The notes: generated from the letters alone by a model not told the origin. 64,000 bases of DNA from Waddlia chondrophila WSU 86-1044 (GCF_000092785.1 NC_014225.1:1501340-1565339), one strand, 5' to 3'. Numbered from the stretch's first letter, positions 8,212 through 16,722 are shown. Numbers and translations are program-made.

Positions 8212-8591
8212 CAATAACCAGGGCATACTCACACTGAAAATTCTACAGATGCCTTCTAAAGAAACTCTTTCCAGAAGTGCTTGACGGACCTCACTTTTAG
8301 TTTGATCTGTAATAATTTTTTGTTGGGGGTCTAGAACAAATTGGCGGCCGCAAACAAGGCAACGATGATTTTGTTTTCCATTGTGGATATGTCCATTCTT
8401 TTTTACCGCGGTTGACTCGCATTTAGGGCACGATGGGTTCATTTCATTTCTCCAGCTGTTATGGCTGAATATGAAACTTTAAATTTCCATCAGTGTCAAA
8501 CGAATTTTGATTTGAGCATTACATGTTTAGGACTACCGAAATCGACAAAAAAATAAGACAGCTCATTGATAAACAAAAAAAGGAAGAATTC

Positions 8592-8993
8592 ATGCTTCTT
8601 GCAAATGAAAAAACAAGAATTTTGGAAATGGTTGCAGCCTATAAAGAGAGAAGAGACCTTGAAAATCAGTTAAAAAGAGCAGAACAAAAAGCTGGTGAAG
8701 CTGAGGCAAAAGTCATCGGATGGAACCAATTATTTCAAGGATTGCATCATTTTACCAAAGTCTTTGCCCGTTACGCCAAAGCAGATGAGACGTCCAAACA
8801 AGTGGCAGAATTAACCGAAAAAATGAAAAGCGGAAAAGAGGAAATCTCTGCCCTTAGACAAAGGCAAGAAGTTATTCATGGAAAAATCGAGCGTTTGAAA
8901 ACTTATTACAAGGCACAAGCTTCTATAAGCTCTGCTCAAGCAATGGCGGGGCTTCTCGAACGCATCGGCGAGTTTCAAACTGCCCAAATTTAA
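8592..8993 (+). CDS. Coiled-coil hypothetical protein next to the IS1 end
   Basis: The open frame extends back to an ATG at 8523 inside the IS1 right inverted repeat, and host sequence begins at 8538. I place the start at 8592, where AGGAAG (8581-8586) gives a proper Shine-Dalgarno; that predicts 133 residues. The protein is almost wholly charged helix (ERRDLENQLKRAEQKAGEAE, then KMKSGKEEISALRQRQEVI), so it is a likely coiled coil. I cannot assign a function. It may be the surviving 3' part of a gene cut by the IS. dnaX follows 40 bases downstream. Confidence 0.5.
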   Translation: MLLANEKTRILEMVAAYKERRDLENQLKRAEQKAGEAEAKVIGWNQLFQGLHHFTKVFARYAKADETSKQVAELTEKMKSGKEEISALRQRQEVIHGKIERLKTYYKAQASISSAQAMAGLLERIGEFQTAQI

Positions 8994-9033
8994 CATTGCA
9001 AAGTCTAATCAGTGGGAGTAAAATAACTCCCTT

Positions 9034-10392
9034 ATGACTGAATATCAAGTACTCGCCAGAAAATACCGCCCCCAGACATTTCGCGAAGTCCTGGGTCAGG
9101 ACGCTATCGTCGCTACTCTGAAAAACGGCATCAAAAAACGGAGAATGGCTCACGCCTACCTTTTTTCCGGCTCTCGCGGCACAGGCAAAACAACCTTAGC
9201 ACGCCTCTTCGCCAAAGCTCTCAATTGCCAGGCGCCCTCCAATGATTGCGAACCGTGCAACGCTTGCTCTTCCTGCAAGGAAATTGCAGCGGGCAGCTCG
9301 CTCGATGTGCTGGAAGTCGATGGTGCTTCCAACCGAGGAATCGACGACATCCGGCAGATCAATGAAACCGTCGGCTACTCCACTGCTTCAGGCAGGTACA
9401 AAATCTACATCATCGACGAAGTGCACATGCTCACCAAAGAAGCGTTTAACGCGCTTCTAAAAACGTTGGAGGAGCCGCCCGAAAAGGTAAAATTCTTTTT
9501 CGCGACAACAGAGCCGCATAAGGTGCTTCCAACAATTCTAAGCCGCTGCCAACGCTTTAACTTAAACCGCATTCCTCAAGATTCCATCATTGGCAAGCTA
9601 AAACGGATGACCGAAGAGCAGGGCTTCCAAGCTGATGAAGACGCTTTGCGCCTTGTCGCCAACCGAGCTGACGGAGGCTTGCGCGACGCAGAGTCTCTTC
9701 TCGACCAAATCCTTTCTTTTCATGAAGGGGGTATTATCGACAGCCAATCGGCTGCAAAAATTCTGGGAGTGATGCCGCAAGAGACTTTTTTCCGCTTGGA
9801 TAAAGCAGCGCAAATCTGCAACTTTGCCGAAGCATTCGAAATCGCAGAAGAGATCTTTTCCGAAGGGAAAGACTTGACTCATTTTGTTGAAATGCTGTCG
9901 GAACATTTCAGAAACATTTTAGTCGTCAAATTATCCGGAGCCGACACTCCTCTTTTGTCTCTTTCCGAAAACGCCAAAAAACAGTACATAGAATCTGCAC
10001 AAAAATACCGCAAAGAGCAATGCCTGGAACTTATCGACTACTTGGTGAAGACACAACAGGAGATCCGCTTTGCCCCGTCTCCACGCATTGCGTTGGAAGC
10101 TGCTCTTTTGCATGTCATCCGGACTGTCCACAAAATCCCAATCGAAGTGATTGTGCAGCGGTTAGCCGAATTGGAGAACAAAGCCCTTTCCATACCGCAA
10201 ACAGCCTCCCCTCCTCCGGTAGCACAACCTGCCCCAAAACCGAAGCCAAAGGAGGCTGCGCAGCCGAAAGAAAAACCAAAACCAATGCCGGCAAAGCTCA
10301 TCGATCCGGAAAAACAAGCTCAATACGATACTCTTCTCCAGTTCGCAGCCGTCGAGCTAGAAGGGACTCTACAAAAATCATCACAGAGGTAG
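9034..10392 (+). CDS. dnaX: DNA polymerase III subunit gamma/tau
   Basis: The clamp-loader ATPase, 452 residues. It has an AAA+ core with Walker A GSRGTGKTT at residues ~47-55, a four-Cys zinc module in the segment from CQAPSNDC to CSSC (about residues 64-82), Walker B IIDEVHMLT, and the sensor-1 motif TILSRCQRF. Domain III follows to about residue 380, then a Pro/Lys-rich linker. The C-terminal tail is short, so this resembles a minimal gamma-like form with little of the tau region that binds polymerase and DnaB. The ybaB gene follows directly, the classic dnaX-ybaB pair. Confidence 0.96.
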   Translation: MTEYQVLARKYRPQTFREVLGQDAIVATLKNGIKKRRMAHAYLFSGSRGTGKTTLARLFAKALNCQAPSNDCEPCNACSSCKEIAAGSSLDVLEVDGASNRGIDDIRQINETVGYSTASGRYKIYIIDEVHMLTKEAFNALLKTLEEPPEKVKFFFATTEPHKVLPTILSRCQRFNLNRIPQDSIIGKLKRMTEEQGFQADEDALRLVANRADGGLRDAESLLDQILSFHEGGIIDSQSAAKILGVMPQETFFRLDKAAQICNFAEAFEIAEEIFSEGKDLTHFVEMLSEHFRNILVVKLSGADTPLLSLSENAKKQYIESAQKYRKEQCLELIDYLVKTQQEIRFAPSPRIALEAALLHVIRTVHKIPIEVIVQRLAELENKALSIPQTASPPPVAQPAPKPKPKEAAQPKEKPKPMPAKLIDPEKQAQYDTLLQFAAVELEGTLQKSSQR

Positions 10393-10398
10393 TTGAAA

Positions 10399-10713
10399 AT
10401 GGGAAAAGGATTCCAGAAAAAGAAAAAGCAAGCACGTCAAATGCAAGAGCAATTCGCTCAACTTCAAGAACAGATGCAAAACGTCGAAGCTGAAGGACAA
10501 GCAGGCAATGGTTTAGTCACGATCAAGCTGAACGGAGATTTTGAAATCAAAAGCCTTAGGATTAAGCCCGACTGCGTCGACCCTGATGATGTCGAGGGGC
10601 TGGAAACATTAATCAAAGCTGCGCATAAAGACGCTATGGAAAATGTGCGTAAAACGATGCCTTCAATGGGCGGCGGCATGCCCGATCTCGGAAGCCTGGG
10701 CTTTGGTTTTTAG
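10399..10713 (+). CDS. ybaB: YbaB/EbfC family nucleoid-associated protein
   Basis: A 104-residue DNA-binding dimer of the YbaB/EbfC family. The ATG at 10399 is chosen over a TTG at 10393 because AGAGG ends at 10389. The N-terminus is Lys/Gln-rich helix (GKGFQKKKKQARQMQEQFAQ). The family beta core follows: EGQAGNGLVTIKLNGDFEI and DPDDVEGLETLIKAAHKDA. The C-terminus ends in a Gly/Met-rich tail (MGGGMPDLGSLGFGF). It starts 6 bases after the dnaX stop, so the pair is an operon. Confidence 0.95.
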   Translation: MGKGFQKKKKQARQMQEQFAQLQEQMQNVEAEGQAGNGLVTIKLNGDFEIKSLRIKPDCVDPDDVEGLETLIKAAHKDAMENVRKTMPSMGGGMPDLGSLGFGF

Positions 10714-10722
10714 AGGCGCAGC

Positions 10723-12496
10723 CTAACAATTGTAAAGCTGATCATCGGGAGAGTTGCGCATGTACTCTTCCGAAAGCAAATCTTGAATCTCTTTTGCATG
10801 CGGCAGCATCAGCGCTTTCTCAGCAAGGGCGCAAGCTTCTACAATGCAGCAGCTGCGCACAGCACGACGCACAGTCGGAAGATAACGGGGCGCAACAGAC
10901 AATTTATGAACCCCCAAACCAAGAAGAAGTGCGGTAAAACGGGGGTCAGCAGCAATCTCTCCACACACAGTCACAGGGATTCCCTGATGGTTTGCCTCGC
11001 TCACAATGAGCTTAATCATCCTTAAAACACTTGGATCTGTCGACGCATGAACCTGATGGGGCGAATGGCTGCGGCGGTCAACAGCTAAGGAATATTGCAC
11101 AAGATCATTGGTCCCTATAGAGAGAAAATCGCACTCCTTGGCGATAAGGTCGGCGACAATAGCTGCCGAAGGCACTTCAATCATCGAACCGACACGCACT
11201 TGCGGAATCCCCTCCACCCCTTGTTGACTAAGCTCTTCAGTTGCTTCAAATAAAAGCTCCTTAGCTTCAACTAACTCAGACAGCGTCGAGATCATAGGAA
11301 ACATGATGCTAACATTTCCATGGCAGCTCGCCCTCAAAATCGCACGCAGCTGAGATTTGAAGATATCACGTTCTTTTAGGAGATAGCGAATGGCTCGGCA
11401 GCCGATAAACGAACTCCCCTCAGCAGGGAAATAAGGGTTGAGCATTAACTTGTCGCCTCCGAAATCAAAGGTGCGAATCACAATGGGAAGACCGCGCATC
11501 TTCTCAACAAGTTTTTTATAAAACAAACACTGCTCTTCTTCTGTAGGGAAGGAATCGTTGTTCAAAAACATATACTCGGACCTGAACAGCCCCACCCCTT
11601 CTCCACCATATTCGTGAAGAACATCCACGTCATCTACCATATCGATATTTGAAAAGAGCTTGATCCGATAACCGTCGATTGTTTCGGCAGGCAGCGGCTC
11701 CTTTTCTCCCCAGGAGATCACTTGGAGCTCAAGCTTCTGCTTCAATTCTTGATAAGCTTTCAATGTCTCTACAGTAGGATAAAAAATGATATCGCCTGTG
11801 CGGCCGTCTACAATTACTTGTCCTTCCTGTTCCAACTCCAACAGCTGTTCAAACGCAATATCAGACACATAAGGAATTCCTTTTGCTTTGGCAACAATCG
11901 CCGCATGAGAAGTCGCACTCCCCTTATGCGTCACAAAAGCTTTAACGAAAGAAACGTTCGCCTCTGCAGTATCGAAAGCGGTCAAATCATCGGAAAACAC
12001 GATGGAGTTCTCTGGAATATCGGCAAGAGACACACTGACGCTATCGCGCAAGTACCCCATAACCCTGCGGGAAATATCCTGGATATCTTTAAACCGCTCT
12101 CTGAAAAAAGGGTCGGCCAGGGACTGAAACTTTTTTTGATATTGGCTGACAAAAGAATGAAAGACATGCTCGGCATTTTTGAAAGACCTTCTAATCTCCT
12201 CTTCGATATGCTGAGTCAACAATGGATCCTGCATCATCTGGATATGAGCATCTAAAATCGCTGCGCCTTCCAAAATTTTTTCTTTCTTTAATTTTCTCTG
12301 AAGTTTCTTAATATCATCCCGGCTGCGCTCGACTGCCCTGCGATAACGGTCGATCTCTTCATCGATATCTTTTCTCGGAATGGTAAATTCCGGAACATTA
12401 TCCTCGATTAAAGTAAAAAAAAAAGGGTTTGCCGATCGCAATGCCTCGGCAAATCGGAGCTCCCTGCAAGCAAACTTGCCTCTCTTTAACCTTCAT
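10723..12496 (-). CDS. ptsI: PTS enzyme I, frame broken by a 10-base homopolymer
   Basis: Enzyme I passes phosphate from PEP to HPr. The natural start is the ATG at 12496, which forms an ATGA overlap with the ptsH stop and has GGAG just upstream. It encodes the expected N-terminus, including GAPICRGIAIGKPFFF. At the ten-A run 12415-12424 (plus strand) the frame shifts by one base. Nine bases would give one 590-residue protein. As written, the long ORF opens only from a TTG at 12441. Downstream features are intact: phospho-His in GSATSHAAIVA (residue ~197 if restored), FRSEYMF, SIGTNDLVQY and the catalytic Cys in VTVCGEIA. This is slippage, a real mutation or a base-call error. Confidence 0.9.
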
Positions 12497-12762
12497 GATT
12501 CTCCAAACTGGGTATCGAAAGCTTCCACCAGCTTCCCCATAACCTCTTCTGCGTCATGTCCTTCCACAGTAATCGTAATACGGGAATTGCGCTTGGCAGC
12601 GAGCATTAAGATACTTAAAATACTTTTAGCATTCACTGTTTCTTTCCTGCAGGTGAACTGCACACTGCTCTGTACGCGCTGCAAGAGCTTGACAATCATT
12701 GTCGCAGGCCTGGTATGAAGACCCAGCCGATTTTTAACTTGGACTTTTTGTACTAATTTCAC
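12493..12762 (-). CDS. ptsH: Phosphocarrier protein HPr
   Basis: An 89-residue HPr. GLHTRPA carries the phospho-accepting His at residue 16, and AKSILSIL carries the regulatory Ser at residue 47, the target of HprK. The start is a GTG inside the end of hprK (29-base overlap), and the stop overlaps the ptsI start as ATGA, so all three are translationally coupled. I see no sugar-specific EII gene nearby, which fits a regulatory rather than a sugar-uptake phosphorelay. Confidence 0.95.
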   Translation of the reverse strand: MKLVQKVQVKNRLGLHTRPATMIVKLLQRVQSSVQFTCRKETVNAKSILSILMLAAKRNSRITITVEGHDAEEVMGKLVEAFDTQFGES

Positions 12763-13708
12763 TGTCGAACGACCTGGATTGCGGTTTCTTGTTGATCATG
12801 TTTAACAATTTCGAATTGAATTCCTTAGCCGAATGATAGCCCATTCCCCTTAAACGATGATTTAAAGCAATGGTCTCTAATAAAAGAACGACATCTCTTC
12901 CGGGCTTTACAGGAAGAATATGCAAAGGAAGCTTCACTCCAAGAATGTCGCAAAATTTCTCATCAAGTCCAACTCTGTCGTAAAAACTTTGCTCATCCCA
13001 AGACTCCAATCTAACGACAAGGTCGATACTCTTGTAATCCCTCACACAAACAGCGCCGTAAAGGTTTGCGACATTAATGATCCCAATTCCGCGGATTTCC
13101 ATGTGATGGCGCGTCAACTCGGCACCACTTCCTTCAAGATAGTGGCCTTCCCGTTTTTTCACCTTGACGATATCGTCAGAAATCAGGCGATGCCCCCTTT
13201 CGATCAGTCCCAAGGCAGCTTCGCTTTTCCCAACAGAAGAATCTCCTTGAATCAGCACACCTACTCCAAAAACCTCAACAAGAGTTCCATGCACACTCAT
13301 GCTCAAAGCAAATTCCTCATTAAGAAGGAGAGTCAGTTTACTGAGTAAATTCATCGTGCTCATGCTAGCGCGAAACAGCGGAACACCGCGCTCTTCGCAC
13401 AAATGAATCAATTCCTTGGGTGGACGGAACCTGCGAGCAACAATCACAGCAGGGGTAGGTGTGACCAAAACCCCCTCTAGCCTTTCCACGCGGACCGAAG
13501 GTTTAAGATCGCGCAGATATTCAATTTCCACCTTGCCAAAAATCAAAATTCTTTTATCTGCATGTCCCTTTAAATATCCTGACAAGCTTAAACCGGGCCT
13601 GTGAGCCTCAGGAACTTTGATTCTCCGCTTCATCCCAACGCTTCCGCTGATCAGCTCAAGGCCTAGGCGCGCTCCGTGCCTTTTGTATAGATCCTCAACT
13701 AAGTACAT
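12734..13708 (-). CDS. hprK: HPr kinase/phosphorylase
   Basis: A bifunctional enzyme of 324 residues that phosphorylates and dephosphorylates HPr on its regulatory Ser. The N-terminal domain runs to about residue 130. The P-loop is GDSSVGKS (155-162), a variant of the usual GxSGVGKS, and the HprK/P signature EIRGIGIINV is at ~204-213. The C-terminal part carries the kinase fold (LHILPVKPGRDV). The ATG directly follows the stop of the SUKH gene and the 3' end overlaps ptsH. Confidence 0.94.
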   Translation of the reverse strand: MYLVEDLYKRHGARLGLELISGSVGMKRRIKVPEAHRPGLSLSGYLKGHADKRILIFGKVEIEYLRDLKPSVRVERLEGVLVTPTPAVIVARRFRPPKELIHLCEERGVPLFRASMSTMNLLSKLTLLLNEEFALSMSVHGTLVEVFGVGVLIQGDSSVGKSEAALGLIERGHRLISDDIVKVKKREGHYLEGSGAELTRHHMEIRGIGIINVANLYGAVCVRDYKSIDLVVRLESWDEQSFYDRVGLDEKFCDILGVKLPLHILPVKPGRDVVLLLETIALNHRLRGMGYHSAKEFNSKLLNMINKKPQSRSFDSEISTKSPS

Positions 13709-14518
13709 TTATATGTTCATCTGTTCCAGGTAAAAAATTAACCAGCCTAGAAACGTCGGGAATGTCATCGTTTCAGAGCTTTCGCCGTTTCCGATCTCCG
13801 AAATGGAATTCATCTCTCCGCTGTAATACACATTCCCCATCTCCTGTTCCGGATGCCAACCGCTCCAGAAGCACTGATAATAAGGCATCCCAAACGATTT
13901 ATAGAAAGGGATCAACCCCTCAGGATCAACTGGATTTCCGCTCGTCGTCGTCACCATTCCTTGGCTTGCAATGAGCGCTTGCAGCTGCTTGTAAGTAGAA
14001 GCAACCTTTTCAGCACTCATAATACCGGTACAATCCGTTGTTTTACAGAAACCATTATGAATCTGCAAAAAAGCTAAATAATCTTCAGGAAGAATATAAT
14101 CTAAGAACAGTTTTTGTAAATCAATAACATCTTCTTCTGATGCCGGAATTGCTCCTCTATAAAAACCTCGGTTTTGACTGACGCTGTACACCATTTCCAC
14201 TTTCAGCGGATCCGATTTTTTTACCTGAGTCGCAAAACACCCCACATCATCTAATTCTCCAAAAAACTGCGAAATCGCCTCATCCAAATGAAGATGATAA
14301 GGGAGCTTCGCAAGCCAATAATCCAACGTAAACTGAATCCTGTCATTTCGGGGAAGTTGACAAAGCTCATGCCAGCCTTTCGGCAGAGCCGGAATAGAAT
14401 CGCATAGATTTTCCCAATCCATATCGGGACAGTCGTGAAAAGAAATGACCTTAGAAAATTTTTTCCTAGGGATCTCCTCATCGGTATAACCATAATAGTG
14501 AAGGACATGCTCGTTCAT
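13709..14518 (-). CDS. SMI1/KNR4 (SUKH) domain protein
   Basis: A 269-residue cytoplasmic protein. Its C-terminal half resembles SUKH domains: LPEDYLAFLQIHNGF, then a Trp-rich strand region and a terminal FPTFLGWLIFYLEQM helix. SUKH proteins are often immunity proteins or scaffolds, but no toxin gene is near. The stop codon is immediately followed by the hprK ATG, so the gene heads the hprK-ptsH-ptsI operon and may be a conserved partner of it. The family assignment is by eye; the function is unknown. Confidence 0.6.
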   Translation of the reverse strand: MNEHVLHYYGYTDEEIPRKKFSKVISFHDCPDMDWENLCDSIPALPKGWHELCQLPRNDRIQFTLDYWLAKLPYHLHLDEAISQFFGELDDVGCFATQVKKSDPLKVEMVYSVSQNRGFYRGAIPASEEDVIDLQKLFLDYILPEDYLAFLQIHNGFCKTTDCTGIMSAEKVASTYKQLQALIASQGMVTTTSGNPVDPEGLIPFYKSFGMPYYQCFWSGWHPEQEMGNVYYSGEMNSISEIGNGESSETMTFPTFLGWLIFYLEQMNI

Positions 14519-14577
14519 GAATTTGCAACCATTCGAGTTCTCTTCAATATAAGGGCTTTCCCCTCTCCTGTAAATAA

Positions 14578-14595
14578 AAAAATTCTAGAATTTTT
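14578..14595. promoter_or_regulatory. 18-bp perfect palindrome in a divergent intergenic region
   Basis: AAAAATTCTAGAATTTTT is centred at 14586/14587 between the divergent SUKH and NDH-2-like genes. Symmetry and position fit an operator for a dimeric regulator, but A+T-rich palindromes also arise by chance. No regulator is identified. Confidence 0.35.
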
Positions 14596-14631
14596 ATTAA
14601 TTATTAAGCTATAGTAAAGATAGGTAAAGCA

Positions 14632-15261
14632 ATGAATTTTGATAGCAGAGCAGTCATTATTGGAGTTAATCTCCGCGATCTGGAAAGCCAAATCTCGGGA
14701 AAACATCTTTTCGTCGACGTTGTCTTCATCGACAGGTCGAATGAAATTCTCCATCCATTGCTCTACCAACTGAACGCCCAGGCAATGCGATCTGACCAAG
14801 ATTTAGAACAATTCCGTCGCAACGGTTATCTTTCTCTTGGCTGCAACGCCTTTGCAATGGTTGGCGAAGTGATCGGAATTGATAAAAAGAAAAAGCAGAT
14901 CCATCTAAGAAACAACGATTCTGTCACCTATAAGCACTTGATCACTGCAACTGGATTAAGCCAGACTCAAATGGGTTCTGTCCACGACCAGGAGATGACT
15001 GCCGGATTCCATACACTGTCGGAAGCTCTCCGGATCAACAAAAATGCAAGACAGCTGCATAGCAGCCCTTCATTTGAGCATCTGCGCTTTAACAAACAAC
15101 GGACGCATGCCTTAACAAAGCAAAAAACGGCAGATGAATCGACGATTCAAAATCTGATCAAGACTCTTTCACAATACGACTCTTCAAAACCTTTGGAAAT
15201 GACCTTGGCTGGCACTAGTACCCTGTGTACTAGCCACAGGCTCTATGAAGTTCAGCTCTAA
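14632..15261 (+). CDS. Degenerate NADH dehydrogenase (NDH-2)-like protein
   Basis: A 209-residue ORF resembling the N-terminal FAD domain of type II NADH dehydrogenases: AVIIGVNLRDLE where AVIIGAGFGGLE is expected, FIDRSNEILHPLLYQLNAQAM, then GEVIGIDKKKKQIHL and YKHLITATGL. The GxGxxG glycines that hold the FAD pyrophosphate are missing, and the NADH-binding half plus C-terminal membrane helix of a ~400-residue enzyme are absent. The last ~80 residues are not recognisable. It is a decayed or repurposed relative and unlikely to be an active dehydrogenase. It overlaps comEC by 17 bases. Confidence 0.6.
   Translation: MNFDSRAVIIGVNLRDLESQISGKHLFVDVVFIDRSNEILHPLLYQLNAQAMRSDQDLEQFRRNGYLSLGCNAFAMVGEVIGIDKKKKQIHLRNNDSVTYKHLITATGLSQTQMGSVHDQEMTAGFHTLSEALRINKNARQLHSSPSFEHLRFNKQRTHALTKQKTADESTIQNLIKTLSQYDSSKPLEMTLAGTSTLCTSHRLYEVQL
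15210..15236 (+). promoter_or_regulatory. Hairpin just upstream of the comEC start
   Basis: CTAGTAC (15215-15221) and GTACTAG (15227-15233) form a perfect 7-bp stem with a 5-nt loop, extended by TGG/CCA past a small bulge. It ends about 9 bases before the comEC ATG and could limit access to the comEC ribosome site. No T-tract follows, so it is not an obvious terminator. Confidence 0.4.
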
Positions 15262-16684
15262 GCATCCCATCCTCATTTACGCATCCGCTTCACTCTTCGG
15301 CTTTTATTCTGCAACAGATCTATCCCCTTGGTTAAGCATTCCTTTAACCGCCTTCTTTTTCCTCGATCGAAATCGACTGCTGCTTTGCGCAATCTTATTC
15401 TGTACTTTCTTCGCCTATTCGAAAATCAACTACCCGACTCTTTCCATTCCTCCTGAAGGGATTCATTGCCAAGTTCTTTTTACCCCTTCCTCTGTTGCCG
15501 CTTCCCGTTCAGCATTCGGCACTCAATGGATCTATCAAGGAACAGCGACCACCCTTCTTCAGAAAAATACAGTTCCTTGCCAAATCCGGCTGCCAAAGCG
15601 AGCATCAGCTCTCCGCCCTCCTGCAGACAGATCCTACATGATCAAAGGGATCTTGAAGCCCGGATACGGGTACCAAACCTCTCTTTACCCCGACAAGGAA
15701 GAGCCCTGGCTTCCCATCAAAGGAACATGGACCCCGACAGAGTGGCGCTATGCTTCAAAACAATGGGTGAAAGGATATGTGTCCAGACATTATTCCCCTT
15801 TCCAGTCCGCTGAATTTTTAGGAGGAATTTTAACAGGAGATTTTGAAGACCAGGCAATTAAGCGATCGTTCGGACGCGCGGGCCTACAGCACATTCTTGC
15901 AATTTCAGGTTTTCACTTTACCATCCTTACTGCAGTTTTTCTCTTTTTTTTAAGGCTCCTTCTCCCTCCTAAATGGGCACTAAATACACTCCTCATCCTA
16001 TTATGTTCTTACTTTGTGTTTTTAGGATGCGGCGCATCCATCTTGCGCGCCTTTCTGATGAGCCTCTGCGCAATCATCGGCCTTTTATGCCGCCTGTCTC
16101 CGGTCGCTCTAAATTCATTGGGATTTGCTGTTTTTGCTATCCTTGCAATCGATCCTCTGCTCGTTTTCTCGATCGGTTTTGTTTTCAGCTTCAGCGTTAC
16201 AGCTTCCATTCTTTTATTTTTTCCTTCGACCTTGAAACTTCTCAACGCTATTTTTCCTTCCAGGGAAGCCCATGTTCTGAAACAGATGGGAATTGCCGAC
16301 CAACATTGCTATCTCATCGTAACAGCTGCCAAAAACACTCTTGCCCTTGCTCTCGCGGTGAATCTAACCGCAATCCCTTTAACCCTGTTTTTTTTCGGAA
16401 AATTTCCTCTGATCAGCCTTCTATGCAATCTAGTTGTCCCATTGATGGTCAGCATATCAATGTTTTTGTTTATTCTTGGCATCTTCATTCCCTGGCTGCA
16501 CGGCCTGAACCAATTCCTTGTAAGAATTTTGCTAGACTTCGTTGATCAGCTGCCAGCTCCTCTTCATGTGCATTGGCGCCTGCCCTTAAACAAGCCTGCT
16601 CTGCTTGGATGGTTGACTGCAGCAGCTTTGCTCGGCATTTGGGGATGGAGAAAAGCGGAGCGGCGCCTGGAAATCATCTATTGA
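15245..16684 (+). CDS. comEC: ComEC/Rec2-family competence membrane protein, short form
   Basis: A 479-residue membrane protein of the ComEC/Rec2 family, which forms the DNA uptake channel in competent bacteria. An N-terminal membrane pair and an OB-like region come first (to about residue 185). The competence domain starts at about residue 195 with FLGGILTGDF and the signature QHILAISGFHFTIL, followed by many hydrophobic helices. It lacks the C-terminal metallo-beta-lactamase nuclease domain of full-length ComEC (~750 residues). Short forms occur in several intracellular bacteria. It is followed by tRNA-His. Confidence 0.88.
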   Translation: MKFSSKHPILIYASASLFGFYSATDLSPWLSIPLTAFFFLDRNRLLLCAILFCTFFAYSKINYPTLSIPPEGIHCQVLFTPSSVAASRSAFGTQWIYQGTATTLLQKNTVPCQIRLPKRASALRPPADRSYMIKGILKPGYGYQTSLYPDKEEPWLPIKGTWTPTEWRYASKQWVKGYVSRHYSPFQSAEFLGGILTGDFEDQAIKRSFGRAGLQHILAISGFHFTILTAVFLFFLRLLLPPKWALNTLLILLCSYFVFLGCGASILRAFLMSLCAIIGLLCRLSPVALNSLGFAVFAILAIDPLLVFSIGFVFSFSVTASILLFFPSTLKLLNAIFPSREAHVLKQMGIADQHCYLIVTAAKNTLALALAVNLTAIPLTLFFFGKFPLISLLCNLVVPLMVSISMFLFILGIFIPWLHGLNQFLVRILLDFVDQLPAPLHVHWRLPLNKPALLGWLTAAALLGIWGWRKAERRLEIIY

Positions 16685-16722
16685 CATTTAAAGCGCATTC
16701 CTCCAATATTTCCCTCATTAAT

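Larger units (their letters stand above)
6429..8442 (-). pseudogene. IS1-family transposase, split and frameshifted
   Basis: The 5' part (8442 down to 8202) encodes the InsA-like zinc-finger and helix-turn-helix region: CPKCES, HRCLVCGRQF, then ICRIFSVSMPWLLSFI. Across the inserted IS3 the frame resumes at 6928 as SFIQQIIYELPDDL with no break, so the ancestor was one ORF rather than the usual InsA/InsB pair. The catalytic core follows with LDEQWSYVG (first Asp). At the ten-T run 6671-6680 the frame is lost. The remaining DDE residues (FYSDRFSVYYE, then YIERFN) and RQRCSRLVRKTLSFSK lie in another frame. The ribosomal product would lack the second Asp and the Glu. Confidence 0.88.
6422..8537 (-). 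mobile_element. IS1-family element, interrupted by an IS3-family element
   Basis: The element is bounded by a 22-bp terminal inverted repeat (6422-6443 and 8516-8537) that matches at 21 of 22 positions and begins GGTAGTCCTAAACA. It carries an InsA/InsB-like transposase on the minus strand. Removing the inner IS3 insertion and one direct-repeat copy leaves about 833 bp, close to the usual IS1-family size. I could not find an 8-9-bp target duplication: the flanks are AGAGTTTCA on the left and GAAATCGAC on the right. The element is dead twice over, split by the IS3 and frameshifted. Confidence 0.88.

Noticed and set aside
8523-8591. Start of the coiled-coil ORF inside the IS1 inverted repeat
   Set aside because: The first five codons are IS sequence, and a much better RBS serves the ATG at 8592.
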